Part shown: positions 55,301-63,865 of the stretch, piece after piece
How the letters are laid out: each line of letters starts with the position of its first letter
Numbering within the stretch: position 1 is the first letter of the stretch
Assembly: GCA_000723505.1 (NCBI GenBank)
Contig: HG934468.1
Span: 2,760,798-2,824,797, forward strand
From: Mucinivorans hirudinis
GTDB taxonomy: Bacteria > Bacteroidota > Bacteroidia > Bacteroidales > Rikenellaceae
Length of the DNA: 64,000 nt
Reading direction: 5' to 3'
Program-made: the position numbers and the translations under genes
The notes under the pieces: model-generated
Seen by the model: the letters and a program-made list of their open reading frames with translations, nothing else
Told to the model about the DNA's origin: nothing
Database searches by the model: none

Positions 55301-55498
55301 ATACTCATTCTCTACAAAACAAGCAGTATAGCTCTTGTCCTGCTTTTCATCCTCAATCTTCTCGATAACGGGGTAGGGATAAACAACGCCCGAACTGCCC
55401 TGATAAACGCGCTTTTCGAGGAACATCGGATTACGTTCCTGCTTACCAATGGAATAGGTGGGTATAACCACACTCTCTGTCCAAATTTTTACTTTCAT
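52307..55498 (-). CDS. DUF5107 domain protein with TPR repeats
   Basis: 1063 residues without a signal peptide. The N-terminal ~350 residues are a DUF5107 domain, with aldose-epimerase-like (galactose mutarotase-fold) features such as MVLPELGGRIQMAYDK and GGIEFNWPQHHRPSTF. A short beta region follows (~350-430), then many TPR units to the end (YYREALRRDATDIRNNNAMG and YYLGNLYYDKRQYELAMELW). Such proteins are found beside sugar symporters in Bacteroidota; their reaction is not established. Cytoplasmic place and context point to sugar handling. Confidence 0.85.
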   Translation of the reverse strand: MKVKIWTESVVIPTYSIGKQERNPMFLEKRVYQGSSGVVYPYPVIEKIEDEKQDKSYTACFVENEYIKIMVLPELGGRIQMAYDKIKQRHFIYYNNVIKPALVGLTGPWISGGIEFNWPQHHRPSTFLPVDWKIQENADGSATVWVSEQERMFHQKGSAKFTLHPGRAYIEIEGSAQNPTPFPQTFLWWANPAVYVGDEYQSVFPPDVNAVFDHGKRDVSTFPIATGTYYKVDYSSGVDISRYRNIPVPTSYMAIESKYDFVGGYENDTQAGVLHVANHHVSPGKKQWTWGNGDFGVAWDRNLTDEDGPYIELMTGMFTDNQPDFTWLQPLESKSFKQYFMPYRELGVVKNATKDIMLTESKIFATSKIEGVTVSVDGQQFVTDLSPEEVVDIPFRGKKITISKDGKMLLEWDSTADANREVPAAAQAALLPEQIDTTEQLFLTGQHLEQYRHARYNPEDYYREALRRDATDIRNNNAMGLLLIRKGRFDKAEPYLRQAIQTQLKRNPNPYDGEPHYNLGQALKFQGRLDEAYKALYKSCWNSAWQDAGYYALAQISSLKGNYTEALEESAKSLNRNWNSDRTRALRSALLARTAGEREALHFIEESLELDSFNFGALVVRMILGKATAEQVVALMREDSHNYRETALDFMGAGLWSEAIATLKLAPKPNPMVYYYMAYCTEQMGETPRELLERAAAADSYCCFPNRLEDIAILRWAMRLNPKDARARYYLGNLYYDKRQYELAMELWEQSAAIEENFATVWRNLALGYFNKFDQRERAVASLEKAFSLDTADARVLMELDQLYKKINRPHAERLALLSSHFELVAQRDDLYLEYATLLNNIGEWQKAREMIDSRKFHPWEGGEGKVPSQYQFARLQLAKQAIGEGNPGQAIELLSECYDYPHNLGEGKLTGAAENDFDYYMALALEAMGEVEQAQEYLERATKGQSTPAAAIYYNDQKPDKIYYQGLALLKLGRNEEAVSRFDALITYGKEHIDQSVVLDYFAVSLPDLLIWEESLDHQSRIHCLYMMGLGYLGKGEKERAAECFARASSMDTNHQGLISHK

Positions 55499-55567
55499 AA
55501 TTCGTATAGGGGATTTTATTGAAACAAAAATGATACATTTACCCGATACTTGTATATCGGAATAATA

Positions 55568-55741
55568 ACCTGAGTTCAGAGGTAAGTTTTTACTGTGTCA
55601 AAATCTCCCTTTATATCTTCGATTGTACTCGAATTTTGGAGTTTGAGGTATGTCAAATACCCCTTTACATCAAAATTCTGTACTAATCAAATCTATTGTG
55701 GAATATATTGCTGCGTTACAAAACTTATCCCGAACTCAGGT
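55568..55741. repeat. MITE-like element with imperfect terminal repeats
   Basis: ACCTGAGTTCAGAGGTAAGTTTT at the left pairs with the inverse of AAAACTTATCCCGAACTCAGGT at the right (about 17 of 22). The 174-base interval has no ORF and lies in the spacer between the DUF5107 and DUF4998 genes. No target duplication could be made out. A Bacteroidota IS end fits the form; this is inference. Confidence 0.5.
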
Positions 55742-55814
55742 CAGTAAGTGGTGAAAAAGAATTATTTATACATTTTGCCGTCTCCTTCTACGCACATTTT
55801 TTTTAGAACTCCCC

Positions 55815-56969
55815 TCAGTTCAACAGACCAATAACATAAATTTCGGCAAAACTATTTGCACCGTTAGGGTTACGACTATCAGGCTGTAGCATTTTGAGGT
55901 AGCGTCCAAACTTCGGCTCCCCAATATTAATACTCTTCATCTGGGTATCGCCCGACTCATAAATTGTTGATGCAATTTTCTCCCAATTAACCTTATCCCC
56001 GCTAATATAAAGTTCTACCGTCTTTGTGTCATTATTGCCCGAACGCTTATGGAGTTCAAATCCATTGACTTGGTAGACATCTTTCATATCAATGACAATA
56101 TGGTGTGGCGGCACTTTCGAGGAGTCGTTCCAATCGTTATGCCAAAACGTCCCCAGGTCGCCATCAATCACATTCTTTGGATTATACTGAGAATACCAAG
56201 GTTCGCCATATTGCCAATAAGCAAAAGATGAACAATCAATAACAGTCCACTCGCCTCTATCAACCCTAGTTGGAATGGGTGGTGGAATCTGTTTGTAATC
56301 ACTCCATTGAGTAGCGAAGTTGTCAATCGAGGCTGCATTAGGCTTATAGACTGAGCGAACCCTATATTGATACGGATATTTAATCGACGGACAAATGGTC
56401 TGATTTTGAGTGTTTAATGTTTTAACCACCACAACCTCGTTGCTGTTGGTCGTATATTCTACCTCAACAAATTGGAGGGTCTCATCAGAGCCATACCAAT
56501 TAATATAACCTATCCCTTTTTTGATTTCATTAGAACTGATTGCACGTTGGATTAGTCCTGCTTCATAGTTAGCTCCATAGACAGAGGCGTAACCGCTATT
56601 TTTTAGCGATTTATTTCCATACTTATCATATGTTATTAAGTCGAAAGTATATGCCTGTTCCACTTTAATGGGCAGGATAACACCTATGCTATCTCGATTG
56701 TTTGACGGCGAAACATTAACCACCAGTGAATCTTTGCCGGAGTTCCAATATATATGTACCTTGGTTACATTGGGAGATTTATTGAGCCAAAAATCTACCT
56801 GCACCCTCTCCTTACCTGAGCGACAACTTACCGAATCAACTTTGGGAGCGTATATTATCTCGCCATTTTTTATGTAATCCTGATGGTAATCATCATAATT
56901 ATTACACGAACTGCATAATCCCAACACTGTTAAAGTGTATAATGATATCTTGAATAATAATCTTTTCAT
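55815..56969 (-). CDS. DUF4998 + discoidin-like surface lipoprotein
   Basis: 384 residues. Signal peptide with lipobox GLCSSCNNYDDY (Cys at ~22), a DUF4998 module (~30-235; TKVHIYWNSGKDSLVV, KYPYQYRVRSVY), and a C-terminal F5/8-type (discoidin) domain (~250-380: NVIDGDLGTFWHNDWN, HIVIDMKDVYQVNGFELHKR). The last part probably binds a carbohydrate at the cell surface. It follows the DUF5000 gene by 13 bases in the SusC/D operon. Confidence 0.87.
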   Translation of the reverse strand: MKRLLFKISLYTLTVLGLCSSCNNYDDYHQDYIKNGEIIYAPKVDSVSCRSGKERVQVDFWLNKSPNVTKVHIYWNSGKDSLVVNVSPSNNRDSIGVILPIKVEQAYTFDLITYDKYGNKSLKNSGYASVYGANYEAGLIQRAISSNEIKKGIGYINWYGSDETLQFVEVEYTTNSNEVVVVKTLNTQNQTICPSIKYPYQYRVRSVYKPNAASIDNFATQWSDYKQIPPPIPTRVDRGEWTVIDCSSFAYWQYGEPWYSQYNPKNVIDGDLGTFWHNDWNDSSKVPPHHIVIDMKDVYQVNGFELHKRSGNNDTKTVELYISGDKVNWEKIASTIYESGDTQMKSINIGEPKFGRYLKMLQPDSRNPNGANSFAEIYVIGLLN

Positions 56970-56982
56970 CTGTTTCTATGAC

Positions 56983-58194
56983 TTATTTAATAATTTGACC
57001 CCAGAATGTCAATTCCGTTGGATGGCAATAAGTTTGACGCTCCCAAGTCTCTGTAAATTTAATTCTGATGTATCGTACCTCTTTGTCGGAAAGCGGAAAT
57101 TCAAACTCATGCCCTGCCGTGGCTGCCTCGATATCTTCATTTGTTACAATAGTGCCTGAACCTGATGGCTTGATAACCTCGCAGTTAAGAGATTGCGTCC
57201 AATGAGACCAATCCTGAGGATTATTCTCCGGTAATTCCGCCAAACCATACACCGTAAAAAAGCGTGGGTTACCACGTTTATATAAGTAATCTTTAATTGA
57301 AGCAGATGGATTATCCGGTCTTTGCCAAATTCTCATTCGCGATAGTTTGATTTTTTGACCCAAGTCTATTGTGATTGAAACAGGCCACGGTAATTGTGAA
57401 GTAACCGACTCAGAGTGCGCGAAATTATTGACCGAGTAATCCTCATCAAACAGCATATAATCTTTATAACCATATCCATTCCAACCTATATCGTTAGCCA
57501 GTCGTAACACTTTGAATAGATTTTTGGCTGCCTTCTGCTCGAATATCGGTGTAATCGGATTGCCCACAGCCCAGATGGTGTCCGATGAATTATTCCATTT
57601 GTCGCGAACAATCGCACCAAATTTGCGAGCTTTTGCATCAAATCCACGGAGGGTTGTAAGACCGTTAATGGTTGAACTATAGACTGTTTGAATAGCCTGC
57701 ATTGACCCTTTGTCGTTCTGAGAAAGCAGCTCAATGACCAACGGAGCTCTATCTCTATTCTCCCACAAAAATCGTGCTCCACCGAAGTCTGCAACTATAT
57801 TCATACTCTTTGCGACTTTGCTCAGTGGCGACTCGCTCGGACTAATTTTAACGACAACGGGGTCAGAAACCTGCTCGGCTCGATTGACGCTGTAAAGCAC
57901 CACTTGATACTCCTTGGTTTGGTTAAATCCCTCAATTTTAATTTCATTGTTGTAAAATGATGCTTCGGTACGTCTTTCCACGCCATCATCAAGTTTGTAC
58001 ACTGCTCTGACTGCTATCAAATCTTCAGATTGCGGAATTTTATATTTTATAAGAGCAGCACCCGGCAAATTCTGCACAGCAACTTCTGTAACAATCTCCG
58101 GTTTTCCTTTGCTGGGAGTTATTGGCTCCAACGTCTTCTCTTTACAGCAAATCACGAGAAAGAGTAGCGTTATTATTGAAATTATGTTTTTCAT
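56983..58194 (-). CDS. DUF4959 / DUF5126 / DUF5000 surface lipoprotein
   Basis: 403 residues. Signal peptide MKNIISIITLLFLVICCKEK with a lipobox Cys at residue 16 or 17, and then three modules: DUF4959 (~20-120), DUF5126 (~120-235) and a discoidin-like DUF5000 (~250-400, SQLPWPVSITIDLGQKIKLS, VRYIRIKFTETWERQTYCH). Such proteins stand in the SusE/SusF place and likely help bind glycan. ATG at 58194 preferred to one five codons earlier, since the charged start fits a signal peptide better. Confidence 0.88.
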   Translation of the reverse strand: MKNIISIITLLFLVICCKEKTLEPITPSKGKPEIVTEVAVQNLPGAALIKYKIPQSEDLIAVRAVYKLDDGVERRTEASFYNNEIKIEGFNQTKEYQVVLYSVNRAEQVSDPVVVKISPSESPLSKVAKSMNIVADFGGARFLWENRDRAPLVIELLSQNDKGSMQAIQTVYSSTINGLTTLRGFDAKARKFGAIVRDKWNNSSDTIWAVGNPITPIFEQKAAKNLFKVLRLANDIGWNGYGYKDYMLFDEDYSVNNFAHSESVTSQLPWPVSITIDLGQKIKLSRMRIWQRPDNPSASIKDYLYKRGNPRFFTVYGLAELPENNPQDWSHWTQSLNCEVIKPSGSGTIVTNEDIEAATAGHEFEFPLSDKEVRYIRIKFTETWERQTYCHPTELTFWGQIIK

Positions 58195-58218
58195 GATTTT
58201 TTGTTGCAAATATTAATT

Positions 58219-60129
58219 TTACCAACCCGGATTTTGAATCAACTTCGGATTGTTTATAATCTCTTTTTCGGGAATGGGTGAGAAGTAGTCTCTCGGATAA
58301 AATGTTTGGTTGTGAAGAGTTTTAACAGAATAGTAATCCGCCAATGCAGTTGTCAATACATTCCAGCCTTTGATTGGTCGATTGAGCTCCTCGGGAGCAC
58401 TCTTCCATCTACGCACATCCCAATAATAGTACCCCTCACAAGAGAGCTCAATATTCCTTTCGCGGTGAACAATACGCCGCATACCACTCTTCATTGTCGG
58501 CAGTGCAGGATTGGTACTATGGTTCTGCCAGCTCTCAACAACGCCTTTCAATCCGGCTCGGCTGCGAATCTTATCAACCCACATCTGCACATCTGCAAGT
58601 GGTGCGTCAGACTCTAAAAGGGCTTCGGCATAATACAGATAGAGTGCCGCAAGTCGCATTGCAGGGAACGGATAGGTCTCGGCTGTATATGTGTTTGGGT
58701 CTTTGAACTCACTTTTGACATTGACCAATTTTTTGGGCCAGTATCCCGTAGCAGAGTATTCCCCCGGATTAGCCACCGATGACACCTCCCCGTAACGTGC
58801 CTTTACAACCCAAGTATTTACATCGTCCGACAATCTTCCTGCCCCATACCACTTACCACGATCAAAGGAGAGGGTCGAATAAAAGCGTGGTTCGCGGTCG
58901 AAATTCAGGGTAGCACTCTGCTCACCTACCGAAAAGTAGTATTTGTCTTTCTCGCCGGCAGTACGTGTTGTATAAAGATTATCGCGACTGTATTTTGAGT
59001 CTGTATCTTCGTTCAGAGGGACCCCATTTTCAGTATAAAAAAGTTCGGCTACGTTCATTGTGATGCCATAGTAGCTCTTTGCAGGTTTCATCTCCGAAGC
59101 CTCGAAACGAGGTTGGCAAGCCTGCTGAAATCCCCAATCCATAACGTGCGTAGATAATCCCCAGATGGTCTCTTTATTCCAACGGTCACTCACCGAATTT
59201 CGCAGTGCTACATTTAGACGAGTAATATCGGAAATTTGATACTGTGTCTGATAGTCTGATGGTTGATACAGGGAAATCCCTGCTGAATGGCATATTTGAA
59301 TCGCCTCTTCACATTGTTTCACTGCCTCCTTCCATCTATTGGCATCAAAAGTTTGGTTAAAGAATGGTTTACCATCGTGATCCACAAATGCAACCATCTC
59401 TGTGTTACCGTTAAATAATGGGCTCGCGAAATAGACTGCCACTTCGGCTTTGAATGATTGTACAACCGGACGCGTTACTCTTCCGAATTCAGCACTAACC
59501 TCATTGTTTAACGGAAGATAATCTCCCATTAAAGCCTCATTGAGTAGCTCAAAAACATAGGCATAACATTCATCAACTTTCTGCCGTTCCCATCTGATTT
59601 TTTCAGTATCCGCGTGAACCGGAAGATTCTCCCTCACCACGTGAATCGGACCATACATTCTAATCAAATAGAAGTGATAGTACGCTTTAAGAAACTTTAT
59701 CTCAGATATCCATCGTTGCCTCTCTTGTACACTCAGATCTTTGACCTTATCGATGTTCTCTAAGAAAATATTACAATCGCGAATACCTGCATATAGATTC
59801 TTTCCGCCGCCCGTACCACTCCAATAGTTCGTCAGAGGGTTTGAGGTATTCTGAAAACCGCGACCAATATTAATACTGTTTGCAAAGTGAGGTCCTTCAC
59901 TTGGAAACCAAACCTCCAATGCTCCTCCGATAGCCGGATTTTCGCTCCAGCCGGCAAGGCGAGGTAGATGCCAATAGCAAGTTCCAAGAAACTGAAGAGC
60001 CGTATATCTATCCGAAAAGGCGTTGTCTATTGTTGGCACGTCGTCCGGTACAACATCAAGATAGTTGCACGATACGTTTACCCATAATAAAGCCGTGAGG
60101 GCTATCAAAAATTTATATATCTTTTTCAT
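58219..60129 (-). CDS. susD: SusD/RagB-family nutrient-binding lipoprotein
   Basis: 636 residues. Lipoprotein signal (LLWVNVSCNYLDVVPDD, Cys at ~21), the SusD N-terminal helix pattern (DNAFSDRYTALQFLGTCYWHL), TPR-like helices such as ERQRWISEIKFLKAYYHFYL, and the SusD C-terminal pattern (IVHRERNIELSCEGYYYWDVRRW, then YPRDYFSPIPEKEI). It caps the SusC barrel and hands over the ligand. It starts 6 bases after the broken susC. Confidence 0.95.
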   Translation of the reverse strand: MKKIYKFLIALTALLWVNVSCNYLDVVPDDVPTIDNAFSDRYTALQFLGTCYWHLPRLAGWSENPAIGGALEVWFPSEGPHFANSINIGRGFQNTSNPLTNYWSGTGGGKNLYAGIRDCNIFLENIDKVKDLSVQERQRWISEIKFLKAYYHFYLIRMYGPIHVVRENLPVHADTEKIRWERQKVDECYAYVFELLNEALMGDYLPLNNEVSAEFGRVTRPVVQSFKAEVAVYFASPLFNGNTEMVAFVDHDGKPFFNQTFDANRWKEAVKQCEEAIQICHSAGISLYQPSDYQTQYQISDITRLNVALRNSVSDRWNKETIWGLSTHVMDWGFQQACQPRFEASEMKPAKSYYGITMNVAELFYTENGVPLNEDTDSKYSRDNLYTTRTAGEKDKYYFSVGEQSATLNFDREPRFYSTLSFDRGKWYGAGRLSDDVNTWVVKARYGEVSSVANPGEYSATGYWPKKLVNVKSEFKDPNTYTAETYPFPAMRLAALYLYYAEALLESDAPLADVQMWVDKIRSRAGLKGVVESWQNHSTNPALPTMKSGMRRIVHRERNIELSCEGYYYWDVRRWKSAPEELNRPIKGWNVLTTALADYYSVKTLHNQTFYPRDYFSPIPEKEIINNPKLIQNPGW

Positions 60130-60135
60130 TGTTGT

Positions 60136-62402
60136 TTAGAATGTTATGTTTACCCCCAAATTAAATACTCGTTGAATTGGATATGCAAGCCCATTACCCG
60201 CCATCTCGGGGTCCCACTCCTTGAAAGCTGACCACGTAACAAGATTACTTGCACTGCAATAAAGTCTTAGATTTTCCATTCTAATCTTACTTATCCACTG
60301 CTTAGGCAGAGAGTATCCAAGTTCTAACGATTTGAGTCTTATGTATGCCGCATCTTGCATAAACCAAGTACTCAAACGCTGGTTATTGTCCACCAGATAA
60401 TTTGAGAGTCGTGGCCACTTTGCATAAGAATTTGGATTTGCCTCCGACCAATAGTCATTAGCATAGAAAGAGAGGAGTGCATTGTTACCAATTAGACCTT
60501 CTGTATTTGCGTTAACAAATGGAGCTGTTGCGCTAGTGTTCAGCCAAAATGACTGACGAGCTGCACCTTGAAAGAAAAACGAGAAGTCAATACCCTTCCA
60601 TCCAAAGGAGGCTCCAAATCCGTAATTTATCTCGGGCTCAACAGGGTGTCCCATCGCAACTTTATCTAAATCGGAGATTACCCCATCACCATTAATGTCG
60701 TGATATTTTATGTCTCCCGCGCCATACTCTCCAAATTGTTTAGGTGAATTTTTCACCTCGTATTCGTCAATAAAAAGTCTGTCTGCAATAAGTCCCGTCC
60801 ATTGACTAATAGGACGACCAACGGCGGAGAGCCACGGAGTTTTACTATAATCAGGCTCCTCCCACTTTGTTATTTTTGAGGTGGCATAGGTGAATGAGCC
60901 GCGTGCTGATGCAAAAAAATTGCTACCGGGGGCTGTGAAATTATAATTCATCTCCAAATCGAAACCACCACCCTCTGCTTCTCCCAAATTTGACTTCACG
61001 GCAGGCAAGACACCCATAGCGGAAGGAATAATCCTATTCACTAATATATTGGAGCGCTGTTCGTTGAAATACTCTGCAATGATAGAGAGTCTATTGAACA
61101 ACGAAAGTTCTAATCCTACGTTTAATTTTTTTGAAATCTCCCACGTAATCTTATCATTTTCATACCGAGAAACCTCAACACCGTTAATCACATTATCCAG
61201 GCGCTCACCCCAACGTGTAGCACGATTGGATGAATTCATATTTACTTGTGATAAATAGAAGAATCTTTCGCTTTGACTTCCGATAGCATCATTTCCGACC
61301 AAACCGTATGTTCCACGAATTTTGAGCTGATTGATAACGGGTGTGAGTGGGGCGAAAAACTTTTCATTGGACACCACCCAAGCAGCACCAACAGAAGGGA
61401 AGAATCCCCATCGCTCTTTCTTGGAGAAACGTTCAGAGCCATTGTATCCAAAGTTGGCTTCCAAAAAGTAGCGACTGTCATAGCTATAGGTGAAACGACC
61501 CGATAAACCCTGATTTCTACTTGGTAATGATTGTTGCAAAGTGCCTGCATTTGCAACCTCCTCTTGACGAGTAACAAAAACCAACATACCGCTAAGTGAG
61601 TGTTTATCTGCGATAACTTTATTATACTCAACCGCAGCGTCTATGTACATCATAGTACTGATATATTTAGCACCCTCTTCGTAGTTTAGATACTCCGTAC
61701 CTTCCGTAGGATTCAATCTGCTCAATGTATATTGCTCGCTTTGGGGGTCAAATGTGTTGATGTTGTAATAGAATGGTTTATAGAAGCGTTGAACGCTATA
61801 TTCGGAATAGCGATTGACGTTGAACATAGCTCGAAATTTAAGCCCTTCGGTAAGGAACTTCAAGTCTTGTTTGAGCTCAAATTGTGCGAGCATAAGGTTC
61901 TTGCTCCATTTCTGATAACCCTTCGACATCTCTGCGTATGGGTTCACATATTTTGCATCGCCATAATTACCAAAAAGTATATGCTTGGCTGTTGCATAAT
62001 TTGCATCGGGTTCATAGTATGGTTTGAAAAGCACCGGATTAGCCTGCATTGTCAGTTGATATATTCGCGAACCGCCACCCACAGGACCACTGTAATCATC
62101 AAAGGTTGTGTTGAGGCGAATCACCGCTTCGGTAGTGGGAGTAATGTTCACATTGACATTAGAACGAATGTTGTACTTGTCTAAATTTACGTTTGAGTTG
62201 AGATTGTTTCTGCTATTCTGTTTCAGATTGCCGCTATCATTGGAGTATGAAGCCGCAACGTAGTATCGCGCGACCGTTCCACCGCCACTAATGCTGAAAT
62301 TGGCGCGCTGATTTATAGACATACTGTTGAAAAGAGTTGAATACCAGTCTGTTGTAGGATACATATTTGGGTGTAGCCCTCTTTCTGTCATAATAATTTT
62401 TT
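60136..62402 (-). pseudogene. susC: SusC TonB-dependent transporter, C-terminal part cut off by an IS
   Basis: About 755 residues of the barrel of a SusC/RagA-type TonB-dependent transporter, from KIIMTERGLHPN to the usual ending FNLGVNITF. The signal peptide, carboxypeptidase-like domain and most of the plug are absent: the frame is entered from the IS4-family element at 62403. The N-terminal part continues at 63866. Joined across the insertion with one copy of the 9-bp duplication, the frame reads SQQKIIMTERG, unbroken. A start inside the IS is not a real gene start. Confidence 0.93.
62394..62402. repeat. Target-site duplication, left copy (TAATTTTTT)
   Basis: Identical to 63857-63865; both border the IS4-family element and lie within susC. 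Confidence 0.92.
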
Positions 62403-62439
62403 CATTACTGACCGACAAAAAAGTTGAGAAAAAAAGAGA

Positions 62440-62469
62440 GGGGTAATCCCCTTTGAAGAGAATTACCCC
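62440..62469. repeat. Hairpin before the IS4 transposase
   Basis: GGGGTAAT (62440-62447) and ATTACCCC (62462-62469) form an 8-base stem. The left part alone (GGGGTAATCCCC) can also pair with itself, giving alternative folds. It lies in the leader about 40 bases before the start codon and could limit translation from read-through RNA. Confidence 0.5.
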
Positions 62470-62512
62470 GATAGTTGTAATTTTGTAAGTGCAAACAATA
62501 CAAGATTCAACT

Positions 62513-63751
62513 ATGGGCAAAGATAGTTATAAAAATTTAGTCGGTCAGCCGATTTTCAAACAGATTGTAGATTTTCTGCCAAGAGCGAAGTTTGACCTGT
62601 TAGTTCACCGTCACAAATCGGATAGGTACTACAAACGATTTCGCTCGTGGGAGCAGTTGATAACTTTGCTCTTTGGGGTCTTTAGCAGGTGTGATTCTGT
62701 GGGCGAGATTGCAGCAGCAATGCAGGGCTTGCAAGGCAAGTTGAGCTATTTGGGGCTAGATAAATCGCCCGCCAAAAGCACCATAGGCGATGCTTTGCGA
62801 GATAGAGATGAGGTTTTGTTCAGGGATTACTACTTTGAGTTATTGAGCCACTACTCGCCACTTTTGTCGGTCAGCCGAATTAAGGGGGTGGATTTTGAGA
62901 AGTTTTACATCTTCGATTCTACCACTATTCGCCTATTTTCGGACATAATGAAGGGGGTAGGTCGTAACCCCAAAGGAGATGGTAAGAAGAAGGGTGGATT
63001 GAAGGTGCATATGATGATAGACGCTCACGCCGATTGTGCCAAGCACGTCAATATAAGCGAGGCAAAAATGCACGATAAGAAATTTCTGAGCAAGCTCAAC
63101 CTCACAGCAGGGAGTATGATTTGTTTCGACAAGGCGTACAACGACTATGGGCAATATGCCCGCTGGACAGAAGAGGGAGTTTGGTTTGTCGGACGGTTGA
63201 AACGCAATGCTGTTTACGAGGTACAGGAGGTTATTTCAGAGAAAGTGCTGAACGACAAAGAGTTTGGAGTAATATCAGAGGAGCACATTCATCTGAATTA
63301 TAAGGATAATAAGGAGCAGAAGAAGGTTTGTTTAAGGAAAGTTGTTTATCGTGATGAAAAGGGTCGGATATTGGTTTTTATCACCAATAACTTTCAAATC
63401 AGTGCAGAGGATGTGGCTTTTATCTACAAGTGCCGCTGGCAAATAGAGCTGTTGTTTAAGAAGTTGAAGCAGAATTTTCAACTACACTTTTTCTACTCTG
63501 AGACCGAGAATGGAATTAAGACGCAGATATGGATAACGCTCATTGCTCATCTACTTTTGACGGTGTTGAAAGTCAAAACGCAGACTGACAAAGCATTTTC
63601 GACTGTTGCGGTGTTGGTGAGGATACATTTGACGAGTTATCTGGATATTTTTTGGATGATTCAGAACTGCAAACGCACTTATCACAAGCGAAAAGGGGCT
63701 AATTTTTGCTCATCGAGCCGAGCCCCAACGATACAAATGGCACTATTTTGA
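62513..63751 (+). CDS. IS4-family transposase
   Basis: 412 residues. An N-terminal DUF4372-type domain (FDLLVHRHKSDRYYKRFRSWEQL) and a DDE core: D in YIFDSTTIRLF, D in MICFDKAYNDYGQY, and the IS4 signature Y(2)R(3)E(6)K in YKCRWQIELLFKKLK. All elements of the active site are there. The ATG at 62513 gives MGKDSYKNLVGQP; an in-frame GTG at 62489 is less likely. Confidence 0.94.
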   Translation: MGKDSYKNLVGQPIFKQIVDFLPRAKFDLLVHRHKSDRYYKRFRSWEQLITLLFGVFSRCDSVGEIAAAMQGLQGKLSYLGLDKSPAKSTIGDALRDRDEVLFRDYYFELLSHYSPLLSVSRIKGVDFEKFYIFDSTTIRLFSDIMKGVGRNPKGDGKKKGGLKVHMMIDAHADCAKHVNISEAKMHDKKFLSKLNLTAGSMICFDKAYNDYGQYARWTEEGVWFVGRLKRNAVYEVQEVISEKVLNDKEFGVISEEHIHLNYKDNKEQKKVCLRKVVYRDEKGRILVFITNNFQISAEDVAFIYKCRWQIELLFKKLKQNFQLHFFYSETENGIKTQIWITLIAHLLLTVLKVKTQTDKAFSTVAVLVRIHLTSYLDIFWMIQNCKRTYHKRKGANFCSSSRAPTIQMALF

Positions 63752-63856
63752 GGGGGGTAGGTATTTTGAAATGACTATTTATGCGGAAATACATGCTGAT
63801 TACTAAACGATTGCAGAAATAATTAACAAAAATCCGATTTTAGTCGGTTAATAATG

Positions 63857-63865
63857 TAATTTTTT
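63857..63865. repeat. Target-site duplication, right copy (TAATTTTTT)
   Basis: Matches 62394-62402 exactly. Confidence 0.92.

Larger units (their letters stand above)
62403..63856 (+). mobile_element. Complete IS4-family insertion sequence in susC
   Basis: 1454 bases. Left end CATTACTGACCGACAAAAAA and inverse of the right end CATTATTAACCGACTAAAA agree at 15 of the first 18 positions. Nine-base direct repeats stand outside both. It encodes one transposase against the direction of susC. Intact ORF, ends and duplication suggest a recent insertion. Confidence 0.92.

Noticed and set aside
54857-55522. A 221-codon plus-strand open frame over the start of the DUF5107 gene
   Set aside because: Antisense shadow; no motif and no promoter.
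62403-62520. susC starting at an ATG within the IS
   Set aside because: The upstream 40 codons lie in IS DNA and the real N-terminal part of the frame is found on the far side of the element.
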